NCBI GenBank assembly: GCA_011051875.1
Contig: DRKI01000074.1
Span: forward strand, 1-52,217
Source: Desulfobulbus sp.
GTDB taxonomy: Bacteria > Desulfobacterota > Desulfobulbia > Desulfobulbales > Desulfobulbaceae
Length of the DNA stretch: 52,217 bases
Direction: 5' to 3'
Part shown: positions 34,843-43,692 of the stretch, one piece after another
Layout of the letters: each line of letters opens with the position of its first letter
Position numbering within the stretch: position 1 is the stretch's first letter
Notes under the pieces: generated by a model
What the model was told of the DNA's origin: nothing
Seen by the model: the letters and a program-made list of their open reading frames with translations, nothing else
Database searches by the model: none
Made by a program: the position numbers and the translations under genes

Positions 34843-36234
34843 ATGGCACGACGAAACAGACTCAGACGTTCACCCCGCGGCAGGAAGGGCGGAGCCGGAC
34901 GTACCATCCTCTTCATCCTCCTGGCCGTCGTTATCATCGTTATCGGCGCCGGCGCCTTTATTCTCTTCGAGACCGAAAAACCCTACGTGGCCCTGGAAAA
35001 GGAGACCCGCTACCTGGGCAGCAACGTCACCCTGCCGCTGCTGGCCAGCGACCGGCGCAGCGGTATCAGCAGCGTGACCATCACCCTGGTCCAGGACGGC
35101 CGGGACAATGTCATCTACTCGCGCTCCTACCAGCGCAAGGCGTGGCTGTCCGGTGCCGGACCGCAGGAGGTGCGCCAGAAGGTGCTGTTTGACGCCAAGA
35201 AGGCCGGCCTGAAAAACGGCAAGGCCGAGCTGGTCCTCTCGGTCCGCGACTTCTCCCTGAACGGCTTTTTCCGCGGCAACGAGACCGTGACCAGGATTCC
35301 GGTGGTCATCGACACCACCCCGCCCCGGGTCTCCATCGAGCATGCCCAGCGCTACATCCGGCCCGGTGGCAGCGGCATTGTCATCTATCGGCTCTCGGAG
35401 CCGGCCCGCCGCCACGGGGTCCAGATCGACGAAACCTTCTTTGCCGGCTATCCGCTCAGGGATCTCAAGAACGTGTTCATCGCCTACATCGCCCTCCCCT
35501 GGAACGCCAAGCCGCCGGAACAGACCAGGGTCATAGCGACGGACGAGGCCGGCAACGAGGGCAAGGCCATCTTTGCCATGACCTTCAGGAAAGTCCCGGA
35601 GAAGAAAGACCGCATCAATGTGAGCGACTCCTTCCTCAAGCGCAAGATCCCGGAGTTCGAGGAGTACTATCCCGAGATGCAGGGCAGCCTGCTGGAAAAA
35701 TACCTGTTTGCCAATAACGAGATCCGCCGCCGGAACGCGGAAAAGATCAGGCAGATCTGCAGCAGTCCCCTGCCCGAACAGCTGTGGCAGGGACGGTTCC
35801 TGCGCATGCCCGGTGCCGGCAGGGCCGGTTTCGCCGACCAACGGACCTACTACTACCAGGGCAAACCCATCGATCACCAGACCCACCTGGGCATGGATAT
35901 CGCGTCCACCGCGCATGTGCCCATCAGGGCCGCCAACCGGGGCAAGGTCATTTTTGCCGACTATCTCGGTATTTACGGGAACACGGTCATCCTGGACCAC
36001 GGCCAGGGTCTCTTCTCCCTCTATGCCCACCTGAACCGGATCGACACCAGCCTGGACACCATGGTGGACAAGGATCAGCTCATCGGCCATTCCGGCGCAA
36101 CCGGCATGGCGGGCGGCGACCATCTCCACTTCTCCATACTTGTGCACGGCATCTTTGTCACGCCCATGGAGTGGTGGGACCAGCACTGGATCGATGTCAA
36201 CATCACCGACGTGATCAACAGCATCAAGCCGTAA
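34843..36234 (+). CDS. M23 (LytM) peptidoglycan endopeptidase, membrane-anchored
   Basis: A 463-residue envelope protein. A basic N-terminus is followed by one membrane helix (about 22-42), then a beta-rich Ig-like periplasmic region (about 45-250) and a C-terminal LytM domain. The zinc motifs are HLGMD and HLHFS, and a GHSGATG segment precedes the latter, so the enzyme is predicted active. It cuts peptide cross-links or regulates amidases. The 250-base space before the gene contains short repeated AACCCGG-type motifs but no gene. An LptF-type permease gene follows after 85 bases. Confidence 0.88.
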   Translation: MARRNRLRRSPRGRKGGAGRTILFILLAVVIIVIGAGAFILFETEKPYVALEKETRYLGSNVTLPLLASDRRSGISSVTITLVQDGRDNVIYSRSYQRKAWLSGAGPQEVRQKVLFDAKKAGLKNGKAELVLSVRDFSLNGFFRGNETVTRIPVVIDTTPPRVSIEHAQRYIRPGGSGIVIYRLSEPARRHGVQIDETFFAGYPLRDLKNVFIAYIALPWNAKPPEQTRVIATDEAGNEGKAIFAMTFRKVPEKKDRINVSDSFLKRKIPEFEEYYPEMQGSLLEKYLFANNEIRRRNAEKIRQICSSPLPEQLWQGRFLRMPGAGRAGFADQRTYYYQGKPIDHQTHLGMDIASTAHVPIRAANRGKVIFADYLGIYGNTVILDHGQGLFSLYAHLNRIDTSLDTMVDKDQLIGHSGATGMAGGDHLHFSILVHGIFVTPMEWWDQHWIDVNITDVINSIKP

Positions 36235-36319
36235 GCGGCAGGCAGCACGCACCTGTCCGTCCCTGCCGCGGGTCGCGGGCAGACGCGGGCTGCCGCCGCC
36301 GACACCACCTGGTCCCTCC

Positions 36320-37747
36320 ATGGCACTGAAGCGACTCCCCCTGCTGCTCTACAGCTACATCGCCACCGAGCTGCTTGCGCCCTTTTTCGCGAGTTTTCTC
36401 ATCCTGTACTGCGTCTTCTTCCTGGTGCGGCTGATCCCCCTCCTGGAGGTGGTGCTCGAGCTCAGGATCAGTTTCAGTGATTTTGTCCGCCTCTTTGCCT
36501 ATATCTTCCCCCACATGTTGCTCTACGTGATCCCCATGGCCAGCATGGCCGGGGTGATCATCGGTTTCACCAGGCTGACCAACGACCGCGAGATCCTGGC
36601 CCTGAAGGCGTGCGGCATCAGCCTCCGCCAGATGATGCCGCCGGTGATCCTGGTGGCGGCGGCCATCGCCGCCCTGACCGGATTCTTCTCCATCCGGCTG
36701 ATCCCGGCCGGAGAGGTCGCCATGCGCAAGCTCATGTTCCAGCTTGCCAAGGAAAAGATCGACAAGGGACTGGAGGAACGGGTCTTTACCGAGGCCCTGG
36801 GCGACCTTGTCGTCTACGTGGATCATATCGACGGGAAAAAACAGTGGCACGGTGTCTATGTCTCGGACATGAGGAACCGCAAGCAGCCCATCATCACCAT
36901 GGCCAAGGCGGGGCACATGGAGGCCGAGGTCGAGAAGATGCGGGTCACCATTGTCCTCAACGAGGGCACCCTGCACAGCACCGACGGCCCCGACAGCCAG
37001 ACCGTCCGCTTCCACCGCTACCAGCTGCAGATACCTCTCAAGCCGCCCACCCGCGTCGGCGGCGATGACCTCACCAGCCTCAGCAAGGGCGCCATGTCGC
37101 AGCACCAGCTTCTGCAGATGGCAAGGAAACTGGGGCCGGACACCAAGCGCGGCATTGTCTTTCTCACCGAGTACCATCACCGGCTGGTTCTGCCGGTGGG
37201 CTGCCTGATCCTCAGCCTGCTCGGCGTGCCGCTCGGCCTGCAGGCCGGGCCGGGCAGGCGGGCCATCGGCCTGCCGCTGGGCCTGGGCTTTTTCGTGCTC
37301 TACTATATCCTCTTCACCACCGGCCGGGTGCTGGTGGAAGACCTGGTGGTCCCGCTGGTCATCGGCATGTGGACCCCCAATATCATCTTCCTGGCCCTGA
37401 CCGCGATCATCTTCCGGCGCACTGACCAGGAGCTGCCCCTGGTGCCGGAACGGCTGCAGAACCTCCTTGTCCTCCTCTACGAGCGGACCCTGCAACCGGT
37501 CCTGAAAAAGGTTGTCCGGCTGGCGCGCAGGCTGCCCGGCCTGAGAAAGGGGCCGCAGGAGCCGGCAGAACCCGGTGCCGAATCCGCCGGGCTCATCATC
37601 CACGCAAATCCCATCACCAGGGTCTATCACTACCCGGGCTGCGCCAGGTACAACTGCAGGGACTGCACTCTCAGGTTCAAGGACGCCCGGGTGGCCGGGA
37701 AAGCAGGATTCAAACCATGCCGGCTGTGCGAAAAAACGGAAAAGTAG
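36320..37747 (+). CDS. lptF: LptF/LptG-type LPS export permease with C-terminal Ada-like zinc tail
   Basis: A 475-residue inner-membrane permease of the YjgP/YjgQ family that extracts LPS with the LptB ATPase. Three hydrophobic segments at the N-terminus (about 14-38, 58-80, 100-122), a periplasmic beta-jellyroll (about 130-270) and three C-terminal helices (about 290-375) match the family. After the last helix the protein continues for about 90 residues, ending in HANPITRVYHYPGC and KAGFKPCRLC. This VYHxPxC...AGFxPCxxC pattern matches Ada-type metal-binding modules seen on the C-termini of nucleases, which is unusual for LptF. It overlaps the next gene by 31 bases. Confidence 0.85.
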   Translation: MALKRLPLLLYSYIATELLAPFFASFLILYCVFFLVRLIPLLEVVLELRISFSDFVRLFAYIFPHMLLYVIPMASMAGVIIGFTRLTNDREILALKACGISLRQMMPPVILVAAAIAALTGFFSIRLIPAGEVAMRKLMFQLAKEKIDKGLEERVFTEALGDLVVYVDHIDGKKQWHGVYVSDMRNRKQPIITMAKAGHMEAEVEKMRVTIVLNEGTLHSTDGPDSQTVRFHRYQLQIPLKPPTRVGGDDLTSLSKGAMSQHQLLQMARKLGPDTKRGIVFLTEYHHRLVLPVGCLILSLLGVPLGLQAGPGRRAIGLPLGLGFFVLYYILFTTGRVLVEDLVVPLVIGMWTPNIIFLALTAIIFRRTDQELPLVPERLQNLLVLLYERTLQPVLKKVVRLARRLPGLRKGPQEPAEPGAESAGLIIHANPITRVYHYPGCARYNCRDCTLRFKDARVAGKAGFKPCRLCEKTEK

Positions 37748-38670
37748 GCAGACCGGCCAATTACGCGGTCAAGCTCGCCATCACCACCCTCCTGCTGATC
37801 CTGATCATCCGCCAGGTTGATCCGGCACGGGCCTGGCAGGCCATTTCGCAGGTCCCGCCGGCAGACATCCTGCTGGCCATGCTCCTGCAGCTTGCCTCCA
37901 GCTGCGTGGCCACCTACCGCTGGTCCCTGATCATGGCCCGGATCGGCTTCCACCGCCCCTTTATCTTCTACCTGAAGAGCTTTTTCAAGGGCGCCTTCTT
38001 CAACCAAGGCCTTCCTACCAGCATCGGCGGCGACGGCATCCGCATTCTTGACTGCTCGCAGGAAAAAGGCACTGCGGAAGATGCCTTTTACGGCGTCTTC
38101 ATCGACCGGATCGTGGGCCTGGCCGGCCTGCTCCTGCTCAACATCTGCGCCCTGCTGATCAACCGCCACCTGCTGCCGCCGTCGGTCTACTTTCCCCTGC
38201 TCCTGATCCTGGGCAGCCTGTTCTGCAGCCTGATCCTGCTCTTTTTCCTGCGCCGGTTCCGCTTCATCACCACCTCGCGCATCCTGGGGTACCTGGGCAG
38301 GCTGTCGGAACGCTACTTCCAGGTCTATTCCTCCGTCGGAGCCATCGGCCTCCAGACCGGCCTTTCGGTGGTGACCCACTTGCTGGCCATGACCGCCTTC
38401 TACACCCTGGGCGTCGCCATCGGCCTGGACTACTCACTCCGGGTCTACCTGGCCCTGGTGCCGCCGGTGATCCTGCTCACAATCCTGCCCGTCTCCCTGG
38501 CCGGCTGGGGAATACGCGAGGGCGCCATGGTCGGTTTCTTTCTCCTGGTCGGTGCGGACAAGTCACGGGTTCTTTCGTTTTCCATCCTCTACGGCCTGCT
38601 GGCCCTGGTCTGCTCCCTGCCGGGCCTGGCGGTCTATCTCGGTGAACGAAACAGTGCGCAGCGGAAATAA
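37717..38670 (+). CDS. lysylphosphatidylglycerol synthase-type (UPF0104) membrane protein
   Basis: A 317-residue polytopic inner-membrane protein of the LPG-synthase N-terminal/UPF0104 family (AglD, YbhN). Seven to eight hydrophobic segments are visible. Family motifs include WSLIMARIGF, FFKGAFFNQGLPTSIGGDG and the late SLAGWGIREGAMV. Relatives include MprF flippase domains and lipid-linked sugar proteins; no aminoacyl-transfer domain is fused. The start lies inside the permease gene's zinc-tail codons, so the two are tightly coupled and may act on related envelope lipids. Confidence 0.85.
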   Translation: MPAVRKNGKVGRPANYAVKLAITTLLLILIIRQVDPARAWQAISQVPPADILLAMLLQLASSCVATYRWSLIMARIGFHRPFIFYLKSFFKGAFFNQGLPTSIGGDGIRILDCSQEKGTAEDAFYGVFIDRIVGLAGLLLLNICALLINRHLLPPSVYFPLLLILGSLFCSLILLFFLRRFRFITTSRILGYLGRLSERYFQVYSSVGAIGLQTGLSVVTHLLAMTAFYTLGVAIGLDYSLRVYLALVPPVILLTILPVSLAGWGIREGAMVGFFLLVGADKSRVLSFSILYGLLALVCSLPGLAVYLGERNSAQRK

Positions 38671-38682
38671 CGGACTACAGGC

Positions 38683-38852
38683 CGGATCAAGTGTTTCACC
38701 CATCTGCAAATGGCAAAAAGATATATGATTAGAACGGATTCTCTTTCTAACGTGTTGCTGATGGGTGAATCCCCAGGGATTTCCACTTTGCCCCGATCCG
38801 CATCGCCTTGCGGTGCTCCATGCAGGCATACTCCAATGAAACACCGCAAGGC
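38683..38852 (-). repeat. dispersed repeat family 1, copy C (two hairpins, 24-codon frame)
   Basis: Minus-strand copy of the element at 21306-21478. The first hairpin is a perfect 11-base stem (38805-38815 with 38842-38852) around 26 bases, the same spacing as in copy B. The second pairs 38695-38709 with 38755-38769 (14 of 15). From the ATG at 38821 the open frame runs leftward for exactly 24 codons to 38747. It sits in the space before the GT9 gene. Confidence 0.7.
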
Positions 38853-38905
38853 CCGCATCCCGGGGCACACAATGCAAATCGCTCAATCTTGGTACAGGTA
38901 ATGCC

Positions 38906-40147
38906 ATGAACGTCGACACCATGCGGACCATTGACCGGTGGGCGGGCATCCCGCTCACCTTCCTGCTCACCTGCTGGCAGCGGCTCCATCGGCTGGTGAG
39001 ACGCCCGGATGTCCGCAGCCCGAAAAGGATTCTGTTCATCGAGCTTTCGGAGATGGGCTCCACCATCCTGGTGGACCCGGCCCTGCGCAAGGCCCGCGAG
39101 CATCTGGACGCGGAGCTCTTTTTCGTTATTTTCAAAAAGAACCGACCCAGCCTCGACCTGATCGGCACCATCCCGGGCAGCAACACCTTCACCCTGCGCG
39201 AGGACAACCTGCTGCACCTGGTCGCGGACACGCTCCGCTTTCTCCGCTGGACCCGGCACCGGCGGATCGACACCGTGGTCGACCTGGAACTCTTTTCCCG
39301 GTTCACGGCCCTGCTCACCGGTCTCAGCGGCGCCGTCAACCGGGTGGGTTTCTACAGTTTCCACAACGAGGGGCTCTACCGCGGTGAACTGCTCACCCAC
39401 CGGGTGGCCTACAACCCGCACATCCACATTGCCAAGAACTTCATCGCCCTGGTCAACAGCCTGCTGACCGACAGCGAGGAGATTCCCTACTCCAAGCAGG
39501 TGGTGGACGATGCCGAGATCCGGCTGCCGACGATCACCTTCAGTGAACGGGAACTGGACAACATGCACGAGCTGGTGCGCAGGCACTGCCCGGACTATGA
39601 CCGGGACCGTCACCGGCTGGTGCTCATCAATCCCAATGCCAGCGAACTTCTGCCCCAGCGCCGCTGGATGCGGGACCGTTACGAGGAGCTGGTCAGGCGG
39701 ATCCTGGAATGCGCGCCGGACGTCCTGGTCCTGCTCACCGGCGCGCCGTCGGAGAAAGAGGAGGCGGCAGCGATGCGCGGGCGCATAGGCGATCCGCGCT
39801 GTATCAACTTTGCCGGCGCCCTCTCCCTGGGCAAACTGCCCGTGCTCTACTCCATCGCCACCCTGATGGTGACCAATGACTCGGGTCCGGGTCACTTTTC
39901 CGCCATCACCCCCCTGCCCACCTTTGTCCTCTTCGGCCCGGAGACCCCGGCCCTGTATGGCTCCCTGGGCAATTCCACGCCGATCTTCGCCGGCCTGGCC
40001 TGCTCCCCCTGTGTCAGCGCCGCCAACCACCGCAAAACCCCCTGTACCGACAACCGCTGCCTGCAGGCGATCACGGTGGAGCAGGTCTTTGCCGCCATCC
40101 GGCCGGTTCTGCTGCCGGGGGCGGAGAATGAGGCGCCCTTGACATGA
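38906..40147 (+). CDS. GT9 heptosyltransferase-like LPS glycosyltransferase
   Basis: A 413-residue GT9 family protein. After about 40 residues that may bind the membrane, the fold begins RILFIELSEMGSTILVDPAL, corresponding to the heptosyltransferase N-domain. INPNASELLPQRRW and VTNDSGPGHFSAITPLPTFVLFGPETP form the ADP-heptose-binding part. A cysteine-rich segment near the C-terminus (CSPCVSAANHRKTPC) parallels WaaF. It differs enough from the waaF in this window to be a separate transferase of core or O-antigen synthesis. It is preceded by repeat copy C. Confidence 0.82.
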   Translation: MNVDTMRTIDRWAGIPLTFLLTCWQRLHRLVRRPDVRSPKRILFIELSEMGSTILVDPALRKAREHLDAELFFVIFKKNRPSLDLIGTIPGSNTFTLREDNLLHLVADTLRFLRWTRHRRIDTVVDLELFSRFTALLTGLSGAVNRVGFYSFHNEGLYRGELLTHRVAYNPHIHIAKNFIALVNSLLTDSEEIPYSKQVVDDAEIRLPTITFSERELDNMHELVRRHCPDYDRDRHRLVLINPNASELLPQRRWMRDRYEELVRRILECAPDVLVLLTGAPSEKEEAAAMRGRIGDPRCINFAGALSLGKLPVLYSIATLMVTNDSGPGHFSAITPLPTFVLFGPETPALYGSLGNSTPIFAGLACSPCVSAANHRKTPCTDNRCLQAITVEQVFAAIRPVLLPGAENEAPLT

Positions 40148-40178
40148 ATTTTTCTTTCTTTTCTCCGTAAGCGCCACA

Positions 40179-40340
40179 TTAACCACACGTTACCAGGATC
40201 GGCCCGGCCTCCTCCTGGCGCATCCTGCAGATCTCCTCCGGACTGTAGTGGCCATCTCTGGCCTTTCACTCCAGCCGATACAATCGGCCAATATACCAAA
40301 CGCCACGTCTGCGGCCCCGCTCCTGCGCTTTTTTCCCAAG
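40179..40340 (-). pseudogene. IS66-type transposase (TnpC) remnant
   Basis: Read leftward from 40340, a 54-codon stretch gives GVWYIGRLYRLE, an in-frame stop, then SPEEICRMRQEEAGPIL. This matches the conserved C-terminal part of IS66 transposases (YIGxLYxIE ... SPEERLxLRQExSRPxL). Nonsense codons bound the fragment and no terminal repeats or other IS66 genes are seen, so it is a decayed relic. It marks the left edge of the lower-G+C TonB island. Confidence 0.5.
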
Positions 40341-40482
40341 GCCTTGATACCAGGGATGGAAGGCGTCGGGACGTCACATGTAACATAGCATTTTCAGGAA
40401 ACATAGCGTTTTCAGTGCGCCTGGGGGAAAACCGGTCGCGGGCCCCCTGACCCACAATCTATTTGGACATAGTATATTTTCC
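40341..40482. other. intergenic segment with short direct repeat
   Basis: Between the transposase relic and the receptor promoter. It contains a direct repeat AACATAGC-N-TTTTCAG (about 40382-40413, two units) and no recognisable gene. Confidence 0.4.
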
Positions 40483-40510
40483 TTGACGGGGATTAGCGGG
40501 GCTGTTATCT
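40483..40510 (+). promoter_or_regulatory. promoter of the TonB-dependent receptor operon
   Basis: TTGACG (40483-40488) and TTATCT (40505-40510) are spaced by 16 bases. The inverted repeat listed next begins at the base after the -10 box, which is where a repressor would block initiation. Confidence 0.55.
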
Positions 40511-40537
40511 GTAACACGTTTTTTATTTTCGTGTTAC
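40511..40537 (+). promoter_or_regulatory. candidate metal-regulator operator (NikR-like half-sites)
   Basis: Perfect inverted repeat GTAACACG-N11-CGTGTTAC. The half-site GTGTTAC/GTAACAC equals that described for NikR of Geobacter-type bacteria (GTGTTAC-N13/14-GTAACAC), although here the two halves face the other way. A further GTGTTAC at 40716-40722 is followed after 13 bases by GTATTCAC (40736-40743), an imperfect site in the known orientation. Regulator identity is inference. The stem could also fold in RNA, but no T run follows. Confidence 0.45.
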
Positions 40538-40801
40538 CGTCCTTTTGAAAACGCGACAGAACAATTTAGAGCTCACCTGAAAAAAACAGATCAGCAGTCA
40601 TTGATCAATCCGCCAGCAGCCACCCCATATTCACCTGAATATTTAAGGTAACCATCGAGAATCATATGAGTTATTTCCAGGAAACACTCTGGGAGATGAA
40701 AAGCTGCCACCGCAAGTGTTACGAAAAATAAAATCGTATTCACCAAGGCGGCGTCCGGTCTCTTGCAAGGACATCATCGCAAACAAAAAAGGAGAACAAC
40801 A

Positions 40802-42763
40802 ATGAACAAGAAAACGCAGTCTATCCTGCTGAGCGGTTTTCTTCTGACCGCCACCGGGACAGTGGCCATAGCCGGCGGAGATGGCCAAAACAAGGTAATC
40901 CCTTTGCAGGACGTGGTGGTCACCGCCACCAGAACACCACACACCTTGAAGGATGTTCCGGTGGAGACCGTGGTGGTAACACAGGAGGATATCAAGCACA
41001 GCAATGCGCAGAATATCATAGATGTCCTGAAAGTCATTCCGGGGGTGCAGACAGATGTCCATGACGATGTCTTTGGAACCTATACCTGGCGAGCCAAACT
41101 TCAGGGTCTGAGTCTCAATGACGGCTATGGGCTGATCCTGGTCGACGGCCAGCGGGTCATGGGGTGTGGTCAGAGCGGTGGTATGGGGGAATATGGTATT
41201 GGCCTCAACCAGATCCCTGTTGAGATGATCGACAGGATCGAGGTGGTGAAGGGACCCGGATCCGCCCTCTATGGCAGCGATGCGGTTGCCGGGGTCATCA
41301 ATATCATCACCCGCAAGATCCCTGAAAAGCCGACCGGACAGGCCGGTGCATCCTATGGCTGGTACAAGGTTCGGGAAAAGGAAAAGAACGGTGTTGTCGT
41401 CAAGCCGTCGGATGATGGCAAAAGCAGAAACATGTCGCAGGCGTATGTTTCCTTCGGTGACAGGCCGCTGGAGAGGCTGGGATACCTGCTTAGCTACAAT
41501 TACGAAAGCGCTGATGATATCCGCGAGGATCCGATTCAGTCGGATCGCCATTCCCTGATGGCCAAGGTGGACCTGGCGGCCAGCGACGACCTCGACCTTT
41601 TCCTCAAGGGAGAGGCCAGTAATTACGAAAAGGCGGGCAATCGTGATGAAACAAGCTACCGGCTACTGGCCGGCCTTGACTGGCGACCCGGCGACAACCA
41701 CGTCCTGACGCTCAAGGGATTCACCTATGACTGGGATTTCGTCCACGGCTATCCCGGCTACTCCTATGGTTATAAACATGGCGACATAACGTATGACCAG
41801 GCCGAGATCCAGTATACCTGGTATGCCGGACAGCACAACACCATTACCACCGGCGGTGAGGTCCAGAAGCAGGGAATCAGCTATCGCATTGAAAATGATG
41901 ACAATTCAACCATCGATGTCACTGAAGACGTAACGACCTGCAGTCTATACGGTCAGGATGAGGTGAAACTTTTTGACAAGCTGACCGTGGTGGCTGGGCT
42001 TCGCTATGACGACCACTCCACCTTTGGCAGCAAGATTAATCCCAAGCTGAGCTTGATGTACAGATTTACCGAAGAGACAATCTTCAGGGGTTCTGTTGGT
42101 AAGGCTTTTAAGTCACCCACCATCCGCCAACTGTACTACAACGCTCCCTATCGGCACGGCGATTACTATGTTCAGTCAAATCCGGACCTGGATGCGGAAA
42201 CAGCGATCGGTTATTCCGCGAGCCTGGAACAGTGGCTTTTCAACCACACCCTCATGATGAATCTTGGGTTCTTTCGGAACAAAGTGGACGACATGGTGGT
42301 ACGGGAAGATACCGGGCTGCTCTATAACGGTCTCCCCCTGCAGACGTATCAGAACGTGGAAGAAGCCGTCAGCCAGGGCATAGAAGTGCTGAGCAGGTTC
42401 AACCACGCCGATTTTTCTCTCACCTGTTCCTACACCTACACGGACTCGGAGAACAAGGAGAGTGGTAAGGATCTGACCTATGTTCCCAGGCACAGTTTTT
42501 CCATGGTGCCCGCCTACGAGTGGAAGCGGTTTGGCCTTGGCATCAGCTCCACCCTGACCTACACGGGCAGGCAGTATAAAGATGCCGCCAACACCGCCCA
42601 AATCGATGCAAATACAATCGTGGACGCCAAGATTTACAAGGATCTGGGGAAAAAAGCCAGACTCTCTTTCGAGGCGGACAACATCTTTGATTCCGACAAG
42701 GGGGACAAGGGAAACTTCCGCGCCGGCAGAGTGTTGCTGGTAAAGCTGGACATATTTTTTTAA
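40802..42763 (+). CDS. TonB-dependent outer-membrane receptor
   Basis: A 653-residue TonB-dependent transporter importing a scarce ligand through the outer membrane. A Sec signal peptide (about 1-24) precedes the TonB box and plug start DVVVTATRTP (about 37-46). The plug contains LVDGQRV, a Gly/Met/Cys-rich loop (MGCGQSGGMGEYG) and VVKGPGSALYGSDAVAGVIN. The beta-barrel ends in LVKLDIFF, with a terminal Phe as required for assembly. It has a strong AAAGGAGAA ribosome site. Downstream genes encode metal-binding-type periplasmic proteins and ExbBD-TonB, so nickel or cobalt (free or chelated) is the favoured ligand; vitamin B12 or siderophore cannot be excluded. Confidence 0.9.
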   Translation: MNKKTQSILLSGFLLTATGTVAIAGGDGQNKVIPLQDVVVTATRTPHTLKDVPVETVVVTQEDIKHSNAQNIIDVLKVIPGVQTDVHDDVFGTYTWRAKLQGLSLNDGYGLILVDGQRVMGCGQSGGMGEYGIGLNQIPVEMIDRIEVVKGPGSALYGSDAVAGVINIITRKIPEKPTGQAGASYGWYKVREKEKNGVVVKPSDDGKSRNMSQAYVSFGDRPLERLGYLLSYNYESADDIREDPIQSDRHSLMAKVDLAASDDLDLFLKGEASNYEKAGNRDETSYRLLAGLDWRPGDNHVLTLKGFTYDWDFVHGYPGYSYGYKHGDITYDQAEIQYTWYAGQHNTITTGGEVQKQGISYRIENDDNSTIDVTEDVTTCSLYGQDEVKLFDKLTVVAGLRYDDHSTFGSKINPKLSLMYRFTEETIFRGSVGKAFKSPTIRQLYYNAPYRHGDYYVQSNPDLDAETAIGYSASLEQWLFNHTLMMNLGFFRNKVDDMVVREDTGLLYNGLPLQTYQNVEEAVSQGIEVLSRFNHADFSLTCSYTYTDSENKESGKDLTYVPRHSFSMVPAYEWKRFGLGISSTLTYTGRQYKDAANTAQIDANTIVDAKIYKDLGKKARLSFEADNIFDSDKGDKGNFRAGRVLLVKLDIFF

Positions 42764-42849
42764 GCGGCACGACAAGCCGATATTTTCGTCTGCGCTTCTG
42801 GCTGGACCATGTTATCAGGCTCTTTCACCCGCAGACCATGAAACCCTCT

Positions 42850-42879
42850 GACAACACTGTTGTTGTCGGAACATTTTTT
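42850..42879 (+). terminator. possible attenuator hairpin between receptor and DUF4198 gene
   Basis: A seven-base stem (42850-42856 with 42861-42867) with a CTGT loop, followed after six bases by six T (42874-42879). It could lower expression of downstream genes relative to the receptor. The stem is weak. Confidence 0.3.
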
Positions 42880-42909
42880 ACTCCACTCACAACGACAAGG
42901 AGAAACAAC

Positions 42910-43692
42910 ATGAGAAGAGTATTCTTGAAAACCTCGATAATGGCGGCGACCGTCTTCCTGAACCTGAGCTGGTTGCTCAGCGTTCCGGCCCTGGCCCATT
43001 TTCCCTGGATCAATCTTGCTGATTACACCCCGGCCAGTGGCCAGGCCGTCAGGATGTCCATTGGCTGGGGGCACAACTACCCCCTGGGAGGATTTTTGCC
43101 CCAGAAGGACCTGAAAGATATCTTTCTCATGACACCGGACGGCATGCGGACACCCGTAACCGCAATCTCTGCTCTGGAGTTTGAGACACAGGTAAGCCTT
43201 GCGCCCGGTGCCTACGTTGTTGCCGCACAACGGAAACCCGGTTTCTACACAAAGACAACCGAGGGAGGAAAACGGCAGAACAAGGTCGGATTGAACAATG
43301 TTATCCATTGTTCCCACTCCCAGATGTCCATGAAGGCCATTGTCAATGTTGGCGACGGCAAGGGCAAGGTGGATGAGGTGGTGGGACAGCCAATGGAAAT
43401 CATCCCCCTGAAGAACCCGGTCGATCTGCGGACAGGGGAATATCTTCCGGTCCGGGTCCTTTTGCACGGCAAACCGTTCAAAGGGAGGATCTTTGCCACC
43501 TACATGGGCTTTTCCACGGAAAAAGATGTATTTGCCTATACCACGAAAACCGGGCGCAACGGCAGGGCACAGATACGGATTCTGCAGCCCGGGGTGTGGA
43601 TGCTCAAAGCCGAACATCAAGATCCCTATCCGGATCAGAACACGTGTGACGTTGAATCCTATGTCGCCAGCCTGACCTTTGCAGTGCAATGA
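42910..43692 (+). CDS. DUF4198 / COG5266 periplasmic protein
   Basis: A 260-residue exported protein. The signal peptide runs to about residue 29 (ALAHFPW), leaving a mature N-terminus that starts with histidine, as in many proteins of this family. The DUF4198 pattern continues with beta-rich segments, GWGHNYPL, GAYVVAAQRKPGFYTKT and a C-terminal NGRAQIRILQPGVWMLKAEH. COG5266 is annotated from comparative genomics as a periplasmic component for cobalt/nickel uptake; binding has not been shown for most members. The ATG at 42910 has an AAGGAGA site. It overlaps the next gene as ATGA. Confidence 0.8.
   Translation: MRRVFLKTSIMAATVFLNLSWLLSVPALAHFPWINLADYTPASGQAVRMSIGWGHNYPLGGFLPQKDLKDIFLMTPDGMRTPVTAISALEFETQVSLAPGAYVVAAQRKPGFYTKTTEGGKRQNKVGLNNVIHCSHSQMSMKAIVNVGDGKGKVDEVVGQPMEIIPLKNPVDLRTGEYLPVRVLLHGKPFKGRIFATYMGFSTEKDVFAYTTKTGRNGRAQIRILQPGVWMLKAEHQDPYPDQNTCDVESYVASLTFAVQ

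Noticed and set aside
38747-40186. 479-codon minus-strand open frame through the GT9 gene into repeat C
   Set aside because: Antisense of a clear GT9 enzyme; its C-terminal MEHRKA residues come from the dispersed repeat.
40511-40537. Inverted repeat as intrinsic terminator
   Set aside because: The 11-base loop is A/T-rich but no T run follows the stem, and it abuts a promoter, so an operator is more likely.
40538-40801. Cobalamin or NiCo riboswitch ahead of the receptor
   Set aside because: None of the conserved B12-box or NiCo junction sequences could be found in the leader.
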